In this document: positions 53,927 through 63,903 of the stretch, piece by piece | Numbering within the stretch: the first letter of the stretch is position 1 | Layout of the letters: every line of letters starts with the position of its first letter | Assembly (NCBI GenBank): GCA_017625775.1 | Contig: JAGAKE010000001.1 | Coordinates: 94,044-158,043 of the forward strand | Direction: 5' to 3' | DNA: 64,000 nt | Origin: Fibrobacteraceae bacterium | GTDB taxonomy: Bacteria; Fibrobacterota; Fibrobacteria; Fibrobacterales; Fibrobacteraceae | The notes under the pieces: model-generated | What the model was told of the DNA's origin: nothing | Databases searched by the model: none | The model's input: only the letters and a program-made list of their open reading frames with translations | Program-made: the position numbers and the translations under genes

Positions 53927-55618
53927 ATGAAAGCAAAAATTCTTTGGACTTTAGGTCTTATCTTGTTTTCTAGTGAGGCTTTTAGTTCTGTTTACTACGT
54001 TGCAGTCGATGGTAGCGATTCAAACGCAGGGACAAAAGAAAAACCATTTGCTTCTCTCAACAAAGCAAACGATGTGGTTATGGCGGGCGATACAGTGTGG
54101 ATTCGCGGAGGTGTTTACGATTTAAATGACACTGTTTTTTATAAAGAATATGAAATGACGACCGCTATTCTCTTAACAGCAAGTGGCGAAAGTGATAGTA
54201 ACCGCATTCATTATTTTGCTTATCCGGGTGAACACCCTATTTTTGATGCCACTAATCTCCCTGTTGCAGCAGGTTATGATAAAAAAGATGGTACGCCAGA
54301 AGGAGCGATGACAACTTCACCTATTGTGATTGCGGCAAAATACTTGCATTTGAAAGGCTTTGAAGTTCGTAACACTCCTATGAAACACAATTCAAATTCA
54401 GGGGTTTTTATTCATAGAAGTAAACATATTTTTTTAGAACAAATAGATAGCCATCACAATGCTGGTCCAGGATTTTTTGTACACGATGGCGCTTCAGGTG
54501 GAGGAGGTCATCTTTTCTTGAATTGCGATGCGCATGATAACTATGATCCAACTGGTTGGCAAGGAGATGGTGAAAATGCAGATGGTTTTGGCGTACATTA
54601 CCAAACAGATGGCGACACAACGAGATTCGTTGGGTGTCGTTCTTGGTGGAATAGCGATGATGGTTGGGATGTGTTTGCTCAAGAATTTCCAATCATTGTA
54701 GAAAATAGTTATTCTATGGGAAACGGCTACATTGAATATGGAACTAAATTACCACCTAATGTAAATGGTAATGGCTTTAAGATGGGGCCTAGCCGAAATG
54801 ATGTTGGGCGTCATATTATCAAGAACTGTGTTGCATGGAATAATGTGGCGACCGGTTTTAACGCTAATTATACAAGTATTGGGAGTACTTGGATAAATAA
54901 CACTTCTTACAAAAATGGTGCTCGTTCTTTTAGTATGGCTTCTAGAAGTTATGATGCTAATGGTAAAGCAACAACTAATATAACGGTTTTAATGGGGCAA
55001 GACGCTCATGTGTTGAAAAATAATATTGCTTATCCAAATGAACTTTCTCAAATTGGAATTTGCTCGGCAGGTGAAAACCTTGAAGATATTGTAGAATGCC
55101 CAGCAGGTGAAAATAACTCTTGGAATTTAGAGATAAATTTGACAGATGATGATTTTGTGAGTTTAGAAGACCCAAGTATGATTGTCACAGGGCAAGACCT
55201 ATCAAAAATTCCTGGAATGCTTGGCCCACGTAACGCAGATGGTAGTTTACCTGATGTAGATTTTTTAAAACTTAAGGCTAATAGTCAAATGATTGACAAA
55301 GGTGAAGATGTTGGTTTGCCTTTTGTTGGGAGTGCTCCAGATTTAGGAGCTTTTGAATATGGAATGCCTAAATCTAGTAGTTCTTTTGTTGAATCTAGTA
55401 GCTCTTCTGGAACAAACTTGCTTGTAACAAATTTTGGCGGATTGGTTGAAAAGTTTGGTTTGGCAGATGTATTTGATTTGCAAGGGCGTTATTTAGGAAC
55501 ATTACAGGCAGAACAATTACGCGATAATGTTGAAATGGCAATTCAAAGAAAGTTCAAAAAATCAGGTGTATATCTTTTGCGTTATGGGCATAACATACAA
55601 AGGGTAAATATCAAGTAG
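53927..55618 (+). CDS. Secreted PL9-type pectate lyase-like protein
   Basis: ATG 53927 follows GAGGTG and opens a signal peptide. The mature protein starts SVYYVAVDGSDSNAGTKEKPFASLNKA, the beta-helix start of family 9 lyases, followed by repeating turns (LNCDAHDNYDPTGWQGDGENADGFGV, RSWWNSDDGWDVF, KNCVAWNNVATGF). NSDDGWD holds Asp residues at the calcium/catalytic site. The C-terminus has serine-rich linker SSSSFVESSSSSG and a sorting-like FDLQGRYLG segment. It likely attacks pectin. The same GAGGTG-type leader precedes the GH9 gene 150 bases on. Confidence 0.88.
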   Translation: MKAKILWTLGLILFSSEAFSSVYYVAVDGSDSNAGTKEKPFASLNKANDVVMAGDTVWIRGGVYDLNDTVFYKEYEMTTAILLTASGESDSNRIHYFAYPGEHPIFDATNLPVAAGYDKKDGTPEGAMTTSPIVIAAKYLHLKGFEVRNTPMKHNSNSGVFIHRSKHIFLEQIDSHHNAGPGFFVHDGASGGGGHLFLNCDAHDNYDPTGWQGDGENADGFGVHYQTDGDTTRFVGCRSWWNSDDGWDVFAQEFPIIVENSYSMGNGYIEYGTKLPPNVNGNGFKMGPSRNDVGRHIIKNCVAWNNVATGFNANYTSIGSTWINNTSYKNGARSFSMASRSYDANGKATTNITVLMGQDAHVLKNNIAYPNELSQIGICSAGENLEDIVECPAGENNSWNLEINLTDDDFVSLEDPSMIVTGQDLSKIPGMLGPRNADGSLPDVDFLKLKANSQMIDKGEDVGLPFVGSAPDLGAFEYGMPKSSSSFVESSSSSGTNLLVTNFGGLVEKFGLADVFDLQGRYLGTLQAEQLRDNVEMAIQRKFKKSGVYLLRYGHNIQRVNIK

Positions 55619-55774
55619 TATTTTATTTAATTCATAATTTTATTTAAGAATGAAATTTATTCCTCGAGAAGTAAAAATTCTTGAGGAATATTATTTAATT
55701 GTAAGATTCTTTATTTGAAAATGAGTTTATATTAGTGAAATAAGTTTTCTGAAAAATCAGAAATAGAGGTGTGT

Positions 55775-57955
55775 ATGATAAAGAGAATAATAGCCAGTTC
55801 ACTTTTTTTATCTGCAAGTCTTTTTGCTCAAGATGTCTTTATTACGGTTGATCAATTTGGATATCGTCCAGGAGATTCTAAAGTAGCTGTTCTGCGAGAT
55901 CCTGTTGTTGGCTATGATTCGTTGTTGTCTTACACGCCTTCGTCTGTGATTAATCTTATTGATTCCGCAACAGGAGAAGTTGTTTTTTCTGGAGCTCCTG
56001 TTGCTTTTAATGGTGGTGCTATTGATTCAGTTTCAGGCGATAAAATCTGGTGGTTTGATTTTAGTTCCGTTACTACGCCTGGAACTTATTATGTTCAAGA
56101 TGCTTCTGAAGCATCAAAGAAATCTTTTAATTTTCACATTCGAGAAGATGTCTATAACGATATTTTGAAAGCAGCTGTTCGGGTGTTGTATTATCAACGA
56201 GTTGGTATGGCAAAAGAGGCTATATATGCAGGAAGTGAATGGGCTGATGGAATGAACCATGATCAAGATGCAAAAGCTCGTTATTTTTTAGATAGCACAA
56301 ATGCTAGTTTAGAACGTGATGTGAGTGGTGGGTGGTTCGATGCGGGCGATTATAATAAATATACAGACTGGAATGGAAATTATGTAGAAACGCTTTTGAT
56401 GGCTTTTTTAGAAAGGCCAAAGGCATTTACTGATGATTATGGGATTCCTGAATCTGGCAATGGAATTCCTGATATTTTAGATGAAGCGAAATGGGGTTTA
56501 GATCACATGCTTCGTTTGCAGTATGATGATGGAGCTGTTATTTCTGTTGTCGGAGAAGACGAAGTGTCGCCGCCTTCGGCGGCGACAGGGCGGACTTATT
56601 ATGGAGCGCCCAATGCGCATGGAACTTACTCTGCAGCAAAAGCATTTGCTATTGGGGCGTATGTAGCAAGATTACTAAAGAAAGATGCTTATTCAGAAAC
56701 ACTTGCTGATGCGGCACTTCGTGCTTTTAATTGGGCTGAATCACATCAAGATTCTTTGTTCTACAATAATGATGCTTCGCATGGAACTTCTGGCCTTGCT
56801 GCGGGTCAACAAGAGGTAACTCCTGCAGATGATGAAGTAACCTGTGTTCGTCTTTTGAATCGAGTAGAAGCATCTTTTAGACTTTATCAATTAACAGAAG
56901 ATCCTTCATATTTGAAAATATTTGAAGATAATTACACGCAATTCCCATTGATGAATGGCTGGGGCGATCAATATCGTTATGAACAACATCTTATGTTCTT
57001 ATTGTATCGCTCATTTAAAGATGTTAAGGCAGAAATCAAAACGGAAATTGAAGAACGTCTAGTGAAATTAATGAATAAGTCTGCAGATTTTATGGGTGCA
57101 TTTGCAACAGACGGGTATCGTTCTTTTATTAGAGATTATAACTGGGGCTCTAATTCAGCAAAGTCCTCTTATGGAACATTGTATATGCGTTTAGCTGAAA
57201 GCGGAATTTCTGGAATTGACCCTGAAACTTACCAAGCGGCAGCTCCAGAATATCTTCATTATATTCATGGTGTGAATCCTTTCGGGCATGTTTATATGAC
57301 GAATATGTCTCAGTATGGTGCTGAAAAATCTTTGACTCGTATTTACCATAAGTGGTTCGATGTCGGAACAAAATGGGATTACGTTGGGGAAGGAAAATTT
57401 GGCCCTGCACCAGGTTATGTTTCTGGTGGAGCCAATAAGCGATATGCTTGGGATGCTTGTTGTGCTAAGTATGACGCCGATAATTCAGTAAAAGGGTGTG
57501 GTAGCGTAGCCAATAATCAGTTGTGTTACGCTCAAGATAGACCAATAGCAGAACCTTCTGCTAAAATGTATAAGGATTTTAATGCGGGGTGGCCATTAAA
57601 TTCCTGGCAGTTGACTGAACCGAGTCTTGGTTACCAAACTAAGTATATTCATTTGCTTTCACGCTTTGTAGAAGAACGAGGAAAGGATATTTCTGAATTA
57701 ACAACGCCTATAAAATCTAGTGTGAATAAGCCACTTCCGTTGATTGCAAAATTTGTAGGTAATAAACTTGAAATTCAATCAGATTCACTTATTCGAGAAA
57801 TTAAAATTTTTGATATCAATAATAGGGAAGTGTTACGATTAAGAGGAAATGGTAAAAATTTATTGCTAGACGTTTCTTCTTTAAAAGCAGGGGTTTATGG
57901 CGTTCATGTAATGGGAACTTCAAAGCATTTTACAAAAATTATTCCTAAGTATTAA
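55775..57955 (+). CDS. Secreted GH9 endoglucanase
   Basis: After a signal peptide the 726-aa enzyme has an N-terminal Ig-like domain (FGYRPGDSKVAVLRD) and a GH9 (alpha/alpha)6 domain: GWFDAGDYNKY with Asp189 and Asp192 (general base region), and at the end SWQLTEPSLGYQ with Glu615 as probable acid. The CBM is absent; the C-terminus is a sorting-like domain (IREIKIFDINNREVLRL). ATG 55775 follows GAGGTG; a GTG six bases earlier is the alternative. Acts on cellulose outside the cell. Confidence 0.93.
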   Translation: MIKRIIASSLFLSASLFAQDVFITVDQFGYRPGDSKVAVLRDPVVGYDSLLSYTPSSVINLIDSATGEVVFSGAPVAFNGGAIDSVSGDKIWWFDFSSVTTPGTYYVQDASEASKKSFNFHIREDVYNDILKAAVRVLYYQRVGMAKEAIYAGSEWADGMNHDQDAKARYFLDSTNASLERDVSGGWFDAGDYNKYTDWNGNYVETLLMAFLERPKAFTDDYGIPESGNGIPDILDEAKWGLDHMLRLQYDDGAVISVVGEDEVSPPSAATGRTYYGAPNAHGTYSAAKAFAIGAYVARLLKKDAYSETLADAALRAFNWAESHQDSLFYNNDASHGTSGLAAGQQEVTPADDEVTCVRLLNRVEASFRLYQLTEDPSYLKIFEDNYTQFPLMNGWGDQYRYEQHLMFLLYRSFKDVKAEIKTEIEERLVKLMNKSADFMGAFATDGYRSFIRDYNWGSNSAKSSYGTLYMRLAESGISGIDPETYQAAAPEYLHYIHGVNPFGHVYMTNMSQYGAEKSLTRIYHKWFDVGTKWDYVGEGKFGPAPGYVSGGANKRYAWDACCAKYDADNSVKGCGSVANNQLCYAQDRPIAEPSAKMYKDFNAGWPLNSWQLTEPSLGYQTKYIHLLSRFVEERGKDISELTTPIKSSVNKPLPLIAKFVGNKLEIQSDSLIREIKIFDINNREVLRLRGNGKNLLLDVSSLKAGVYGVHVMGTSKHFTKIIPKY

Positions 57956-58390
57956 ACAAAATTATTTTATACGAAAAGGTGGCTCTAAAAAATCCCAAGA
58001 AAACAAGTCCTAGGGATAGTTAAGTTTCTAACTTGCGTTTTCGCCCAAGGAAAGAACAAACTAGGGACATCGCCGATGCCGCTGACTCCGCATGCGTCAA
58101 TATCACGTCTCTATCGAGAAAGTGAAGGATTAGGGGAAAGGGGGAAGTTTCCCCCTCGCTCCTGTTTTGACAGACTAAAAGCAATATAAAGGTTGGTGAG
58201 CATACCGAAAATGGTTGTGAGCCTGTCAAACCATCCGCTACCCCTCTGCGGGCTTCAGGCGCCAGCCCGCAACACCTGGCTTACCCCGTCCATTAGCTAA
58301 GCAATTTTTAAATTGAAATAAAAAATTGACAAAAATGTAATTTTTTTATAATTTTCAGCAAATCTTTCTATTCTTTGATGAGGATGATTT
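57956..58390. other. Gene-free region with hairpins
   Basis: I see no gene. Two strong inverted repeats stand out: GGGGGAA-GT-TTCCCCC (about 58139-58154) and GCGGGCT/AGCCCGC (about 58248-58271). The 12-mer GCGTCAATATCA (58094-58105) occurs again at 63654-63665. The GC-rich, hairpin-bearing part is 58060-58300; the final 90 bases are AT-rich promoter-like DNA. Confidence 0.4.
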
Positions 58391-61300
58391 GTGAAGTTGA
58401 AGCTATTAGTTATTGCATTGTTTTGTGCAATTGCTTTTGCAGAAGATGACTATAACGAGGCCTTTAAAGCCTTTGATTCTTATCCGTCTGATATAAATAA
58501 GGAGGTGGATAAATGGGTTGAGCCTTATGATCAAACTTTTCTGCCTTATGTTAGGTGCGGAGAGGTAGAAAATATTGAAATTGTATCAATTGCTGATAAA
58601 GTAAAAGACTATTACGATCATAAAGACGATATTGGAGATTTGTTTACTAATGGTCACTATTTTTGTGTAGCTAGTGTCGTGCGTGTTAAGTATCACGTAA
58701 CATGTCGGAATAAATTGCAATATGAAGGGACTTCGTATTTTTTCAGTGATCCCTACAAAGAAAAAGACCCTATGATGGGGGATAATGATGCTATCGAAGC
58801 GAAATTTAAGTTGTGGGCGCATGATTGGATAGAACGAGACCTTGCATGTTTAAAAAGAGACGGAACATTTGATGAGTCTTGTTTTGAATACAATGGTCGT
58901 ACATATTCTGGCTATGATGGAAAATTTGATGAAAAATTGTTGAAAGAACAATGGGCTAAGCAAAAGGTTGCTTATCCTGAATGGAAATACATGGGTATTC
59001 CTGGGAAAAAACTTGCAAAGCCAATTCTGTTTGTGCATGGCTTGGGTGATGATTATAAATCTTGGGGGGTAACATCTGTTGTTGATGTTGACTCTCTATG
59101 TAAAATTGATGCTACTTGTACAGAAATGTGGCCCTCCTTTTGTGATGATAAATATCCGTTTGGATCCCCCATAGCGAATATCCAAAAAGCAATCTGCACT
59201 GATGAATTAAAGAAAAAATACAACAATTATAAAGAAGCTTTGTTAAGGACTAATGATGATTTTCAGAAGGGGTTGGTAAAAAAATACAGCATAGGGTCGG
59301 CTCCTGATATTATAGTTCGTAATCAGGGTATTTATATTACAGATGATAATATTAATAGTGATGGAATATATTTTTTTCAGGCTCCAGGGAAAATAAATGA
59401 GGAAAAAAGATGGGAAGAGGCTTCGCTTAATTGGGACAACGCAGATGCACAAAACTCTCAGTCTAGAAAGTTATATCAAAAATTAGAAGAAATTTTAGAT
59501 GACTTTTTTGAAGGAACCGTAATTAATTGGCGCGAAACTCCAGAGGCCACCATTGATATAGTGGCTCATAGTCAGGGAGGACTCATTGTCCGTGAAATGC
59601 TTCGTGGTCTTTGGGCTGAAGGCGCATCTTCTGGGCCTGAAAATCCAGCAAATCATATTGGGCGTGTGGTTACTGTAGATACGCCTCATTTAGGAGCTGC
59701 TACTGCAGCAGAAAACTCTAAATCTATAACCGAAAAATATCCCGGTTTGGGTAAAATTGTTGATGATTTAAATAATCCCGAAAATCATGATTTGGTAAAT
59801 ATCAAAGTCGGCCTTGATTATACGGACTGGTTGACCGATTTGGGACTTTTGGCTGTTAATTATTTTCTTGGTTGGTCAACCGATGCTGCTATAGTAACAT
59901 CTGACTATGAAGTGAATATGAAAGGTCCATACCTTGGACCCTACACGATTTCATTAAATGTAGATCCGCTTGGCCCGGGAAGTGTTGATGTGGACATTAT
60001 GAAAAAAGATTTTCTTGAAGATTATCGTGAGCAAGCCAACCACACAAGAAGTATTGGCGTACATCTATATAGTGAAAGTAAGTTTATGCAAAATTTAAAC
60101 AAAGGAGAAAATGGTTCGTCGTATCCAAAGAAACCGAATGGTGATAATCTTGAAATTGTGCCGCTATATTCGGGAAATACCAAAGCAGTTGTTTCGGCGG
60201 CTTTAGAGGAAATTACAGAAAATTTAAAACTTTCATGTCCCGAACTAGAAGGAAACGATTCACAGACTGCATGCGTATCTCTTGAAGCGTATTTGGAATC
60301 AAAATTGAGTGATTTTGAAAAAAAGGCGTGTGGCACTGTTGATATTGACGATGTTGGTTTGGATGAGGACTTGTTAGGTATTTTAAAAAGTTTGGTAGAT
60401 GACTGGCTGGCAAATAGTGACTTGATTGTGGAATCAGAAAGTCAAAAGTATGAAAGTGAAAAACTGGGTATATCCAGCAAACTTATATCAAGATTAAAAA
60501 CACCTCGTAAATTCGAATTCCATGATGCTCTTGCACCATGGGAAACTGTTACTCATTTGGATTTGAAAATGGGGAATATGGCCGCTTTCGCCCGTCAGGG
60601 ACTAGATATTGCCTGTGCTTTACATCTTTATTGTGATGAATTGCTTGCAGAAAAAGCTGGAATTAAATTGATTTATTTGGATGATGGTTCTGTTGGTTTA
60701 TCTGGAGATTTTGATTTGTCTCCTTTGTATCTTGGAGTTGGCAAGCAGGGTTCTCGTGTCTCTGATGGAACTAACTATCTAGAAGCCGTATACGAACCCG
60801 GGGTGGGCTCCTATGTAAATTATACCGATGCGGAGGGAACTTTAAAACATGATGTTGTGTTGTCGTCTGACATCGCCACTAACCCGCGTCTCCAGAGAAA
60901 AGGTTCTGTCATTACGGTCAGTTTTGACAATCAATCTGGTAAGACTTTTTCTAAAAACTATACAATGACTAAAATGGCTTCGCAAGCAATCTTTTCCATT
61001 CTTGCAGATGAAGGGGCTTTGCTTCCTAGAGTCGTTGTCGGTGTTGGAAATGCAAGCGATTTGAGAACTCAAGTTGCTCCAGTTTCGTCAACTGCTTGGA
61101 AAAAGAGTAAAGATGTATTTGTTATGCATCGCGAAGCTCGTGATGATTATGAATCCAATACGTCAAGGCCGAGAATACTTGTAGCTAATTCAACTGATAA
61201 GGATATTAAGGGGTTCAAGATTGCCTATTATTTCACGGCTGATCCCGCAAGGCTTCCTATGGTTGAAGTAGATTATCCCCAAATTCCAGTAACTCTTGAA

Positions 61301-62023
61301 AATCTTGGTGGAGACCAGTGGCGCTTTGTTTTGAATGCGAAAGATTCCGTGTTGAAAGCGAAGTCGGTATTCCCGAGTTTGGATGGATGGCAAATTCGCT
61401 TACATTATAATGATTGGGCGGACTTTGATCATCTTGATGATTGGTCTGCTGATTACAATATTGGCATTCCCAAGGGCAACAGGAAAATTGTGGTTTACGA
61501 CGCAAACGACCATATTCTATGGGGTGAAGAACCAGAATTATTCAAGAGTACAGATGATGGTGTGGTTGATTCTCCAAAAGGAGTATTGTCTTGGAAAGAT
61601 ACTGCTCCATGGGAAAAGAATATGTTTAAGCCACAAGTCACTGTTAAAAATACGGGAACAATTGCTTTGAAAGATTATCATGCAAAATTATGGTTCCGAG
61701 TTCCAGAAGGTAAAGAACTTTATATTCCTGTTGATGATTGGTACACACCAGTATCTAAACCTAGCCTTAAAAACGTTGGTGAAAATGTTTGGGAATTGGA
61801 TATGTATTTTGATGAATACTTGCTTTACCCGAATGAGTCTGTTGTTGAAGGAAACATTGGTCTTCATTTAACAGATTGGAGTATTTTTGATAAATTAGTT
61901 TGTGGAATCGCTTTGATTGATTTAGAAGGAAATGTCCTTTTCGGTAAGGTTCCTTCTGTAAATGAATGTAAATCTTACAATGAGAAAACTTTAATTACGC
62001 CACAATATGCATGGGGATTCTAG
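58391..62023 (+). CDS. Large secreted alpha/beta hydrolase with cellulose-binding-like C-terminal domains
   Basis: GTG 58391 (after GAGG) opens a 1210-aa protein with a signal peptide. PILFVHGLGDDYKSWG is the oxyanion strand and VAHSQGGLIVREM the nucleophile elbow (Ser394), followed by VDTPHLGA, as in PGAP1/lipase-like hydrolases. Two beta-domains end it: NSTDKDIKGFKIAYYFTAD...WQIRLHYNDW and VTVKNTGTIALKDYHAKLWF...NIGLHLTDWS, similar in pattern to CBM3-type modules. It may be an esterase or lipase anchored to cellulose-rich material (inference). It is followed one base later by a lipoprotein gene. Confidence 0.7.
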   Translation: MKLKLLVIALFCAIAFAEDDYNEAFKAFDSYPSDINKEVDKWVEPYDQTFLPYVRCGEVENIEIVSIADKVKDYYDHKDDIGDLFTNGHYFCVASVVRVKYHVTCRNKLQYEGTSYFFSDPYKEKDPMMGDNDAIEAKFKLWAHDWIERDLACLKRDGTFDESCFEYNGRTYSGYDGKFDEKLLKEQWAKQKVAYPEWKYMGIPGKKLAKPILFVHGLGDDYKSWGVTSVVDVDSLCKIDATCTEMWPSFCDDKYPFGSPIANIQKAICTDELKKKYNNYKEALLRTNDDFQKGLVKKYSIGSAPDIIVRNQGIYITDDNINSDGIYFFQAPGKINEEKRWEEASLNWDNADAQNSQSRKLYQKLEEILDDFFEGTVINWRETPEATIDIVAHSQGGLIVREMLRGLWAEGASSGPENPANHIGRVVTVDTPHLGAATAAENSKSITEKYPGLGKIVDDLNNPENHDLVNIKVGLDYTDWLTDLGLLAVNYFLGWSTDAAIVTSDYEVNMKGPYLGPYTISLNVDPLGPGSVDVDIMKKDFLEDYREQANHTRSIGVHLYSESKFMQNLNKGENGSSYPKKPNGDNLEIVPLYSGNTKAVVSAALEEITENLKLSCPELEGNDSQTACVSLEAYLESKLSDFEKKACGTVDIDDVGLDEDLLGILKSLVDDWLANSDLIVESESQKYESEKLGISSKLISRLKTPRKFEFHDALAPWETVTHLDLKMGNMAAFARQGLDIACALHLYCDELLAEKAGIKLIYLDDGSVGLSGDFDLSPLYLGVGKQGSRVSDGTNYLEAVYEPGVGSYVNYTDAEGTLKHDVVLSSDIATNPRLQRKGSVITVSFDNQSGKTFSKNYTMTKMASQAIFSILADEGALLPRVVVGVGNASDLRTQVAPVSSTAWKKSKDVFVMHREARDDYESNTSRPRILVANSTDKDIKGFKIAYYFTADPARLPMVEVDYPQIPVTLENLGGDQWRFVLNAKDSVLKAKSVFPSLDGWQIRLHYNDWADFDHLDDWSADYNIGIPKGNRKIVVYDANDHILWGEEPELFKSTDDGVVDSPKGVLSWKDTAPWEKNMFKPQVTVKNTGTIALKDYHAKLWFRVPEGKELYIPVDDWYTPVSKPSLKNVGENVWELDMYFDEYLLYPNESVVEGNIGLHLTDWSIFDKLVCGIALIDLEGNVLFGKVPSVNECKSYNEKTLITPQYAWGF

Positions 62024-62024
62024 T

Positions 62025-63282
62025 ATGAAATATCTATTCCCCCTCTTTTTAACAATAGTTTTTTTTGCTTGTTCCGATAATCCCTCAAAGCCAGATGACT
62101 TCGATAAGTTTCATAAGTATGATGATCGTCCAGATTTTGGTTGGCGTAAGGGTGATTTTATTCCAATGCTGGATGATTCCAAGTCGTTTGGAGGCTTGGA
62201 GGATATTTATCATGTTGGAAATAGGATTGTTTTAGTTGATAATCACTGGTCAAGTAATCAATACACTTCTCCTGGTTCTGTTACTTACACTCCAAGGGTT
62301 TTTGCTTCAGAGATTGGATCAACTCATTGGGACACGCTCTCTAGTTCAGAATGGATTCGCTATGTGTATGGCGATTCCACTGGTCTTTATGCAGGAACAC
62401 AGCTTAGTGGCAAGGTGCTTAAATACGATTTTGACCGCAGCACATGGGATGAGATTTATCAGTTGCCGTTTGATTCGCTTGCGTATTACAATGTTTATGG
62501 AATCGCCATTTACCAAGGTCGCCCTGTCGTATGTTTTGCAGGGTACGAGGACAGCACGGATAGGCGTAGCGAAGTCATAAAGCTTGCGTACAAAATGCAA
62601 ACGGATACAGGTTGGGTGGACATTACATACGATTATGATTCATCCAAGGAATACCCAATGCAATTCAATAAGGGAGTGGAACTAAATGGCAAACTTTACA
62701 CCATTAGCGGACATCGCGGCATGTGGCGCTATGATGGTAGCTGGAAAAGGATGGCGAGGCTTCCAATCCCCAGCTGGGTTCAATGGGGTAATAAAAATGA
62801 TACTACGGACCAAACCTTGGATATAGTAGTACATAAGGGCAAAATCTATGTTATAGGTCATCCGTATTCTACAGATGTCTTTGAATATGATGAAAGCCAG
62901 AATTTATGGAATCCTGTAGATAGTGTGATTGGTTCCGAAGATACTCCTTATGGATATTTAACTTATGAAAATGTTCCACATAACCGATATTCTCTAGCAT
63001 CGAATGGGGAACATCTCTTTGTGGCAGGAGATTCGCCAGCTGTACCATATGTTTACATGGGTGACTATGGCCCCCCCCTATGGAAGTGAATATAAAGGTT
63101 GGCGAGAGATTTATGGCAATTTTTGTGCCAATATGATTTGCTTAGCTCATGGGTCGTCTTATGGTATGGTAGCCATAGGGGATACACTATATGTGGCGAA
63201 CAAGGAAGCTCTTTTGAAATTCCCTCTAAAAGATTTAGATGAAGCTATTTCGGATCAAGAATCCTATCCAATGGTTGATTGA
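62025..63282 (+). CDS. Lipoprotein gene with a frameshift at a C8 tract
   Basis: ATG 62025 opens a lipoprotein (lipobox FFAC). The body has propeller-like strands (GLYAGTQLSGKVLKYD, GKIYVIGHPYSTDVFEYD). At GG + C8 (63071-63078) the frame runs into a stop at 63087-63089. With one C fewer the frame continues YGSEYKGWREIYGN to 63282, giving a matching last strand (YGMVAIGDTLYVANKEAL). The gene is thus either phase-variable, recently mutated or affected by a read error. It follows the alpha/beta hydrolase by one base. Confidence 0.7.
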
Positions 63283-63435
63283 ATAATTAGACAGGATTTT
63301 ATCGCACAAAGGGAGGAAAATGATTATGAAAAAAAATGGATAGGTTTGGTTTTGCACAAGTGTGAAATCGTGTTATCATAATCATTGCCAAGGTACATAA
63401 CAGATTGCCTCGGCAATGTAAATATGTGAGTATAA

Positions 63436-63582
63436 TTTTATGACCGAGGTGACGCGGCGGATGCTGCAAACGTCAACTACAAAGTGCCTTATATAACAAC
63501 TCTTGCAGGAGACTTCAATACAGTCAAAGGCATTGCCGCCACAAAAGCGGGCAAAGGCGAAGTCAAGAGCCTGCAAGGGTAG
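63436..63582 (+). pseudogene. carB: carB C-terminal fragment
   Basis: The frame reads AADAANVNYKVPYITTLAGD followed by FNTVKGIAATKAGKGEVKSLQ, fitting the end of the carbamoyl-phosphate synthase large subunit (the MGS domain motif YKVPYxTTLxGxF). A stop in frame at 63433 and lack of a start show it is a fragment. The normal gene should be elsewhere. Confidence 0.65.
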
Positions 63583-63861
63583 TGTGTAAGGCGAACGCCG
63601 CGGCAGAGAACTTGTTCTCTGACATGGTTGAACCGAAATCGCAGACGCCGTAGGCGTCAATATCATGCAACGATTGAATAAGAGTAAAATTTACAACATG
63701 TGCATATCATTTTGAGTAAAACGCTAGAATCCCCCGAAATGGCGCTAATCGAACTCCCCACCGAAACGCCGAAAGAGGAAAATGCTGCATAGCTGTAAAC
63801 GACACAATTTGAATAAAATTGTTTTTGCCTTTTTTTATACAAGAAAACCACTAGCTAAAAA
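63583..63861. other. Gene-free stretch between the carB fragment and the IS
   Basis: Hairpins CAGAGAAC-TT-GTTCTCTG and GACGCC-GTA-GGCGTC are present, plus short decayed frames (for example one ending in PTETPKEENAA at about 63789). No gene is supported. Confidence 0.4.
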
Positions 63862-63870
63862 TGAACTGAA

Positions 63871-63903
63871 CCCCGAAAGTTGGACACAACTTTCGGGGTT
63901 TTT
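63871..63903 (+). terminator. Hairpin with T-run inside the IS3 left end
   Basis: An 11-bp perfect stem, six-base loop and five-T tail precede the transposase orfA ATG by one base; likely prevents transcription of orfA from outside. Confidence 0.75.
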
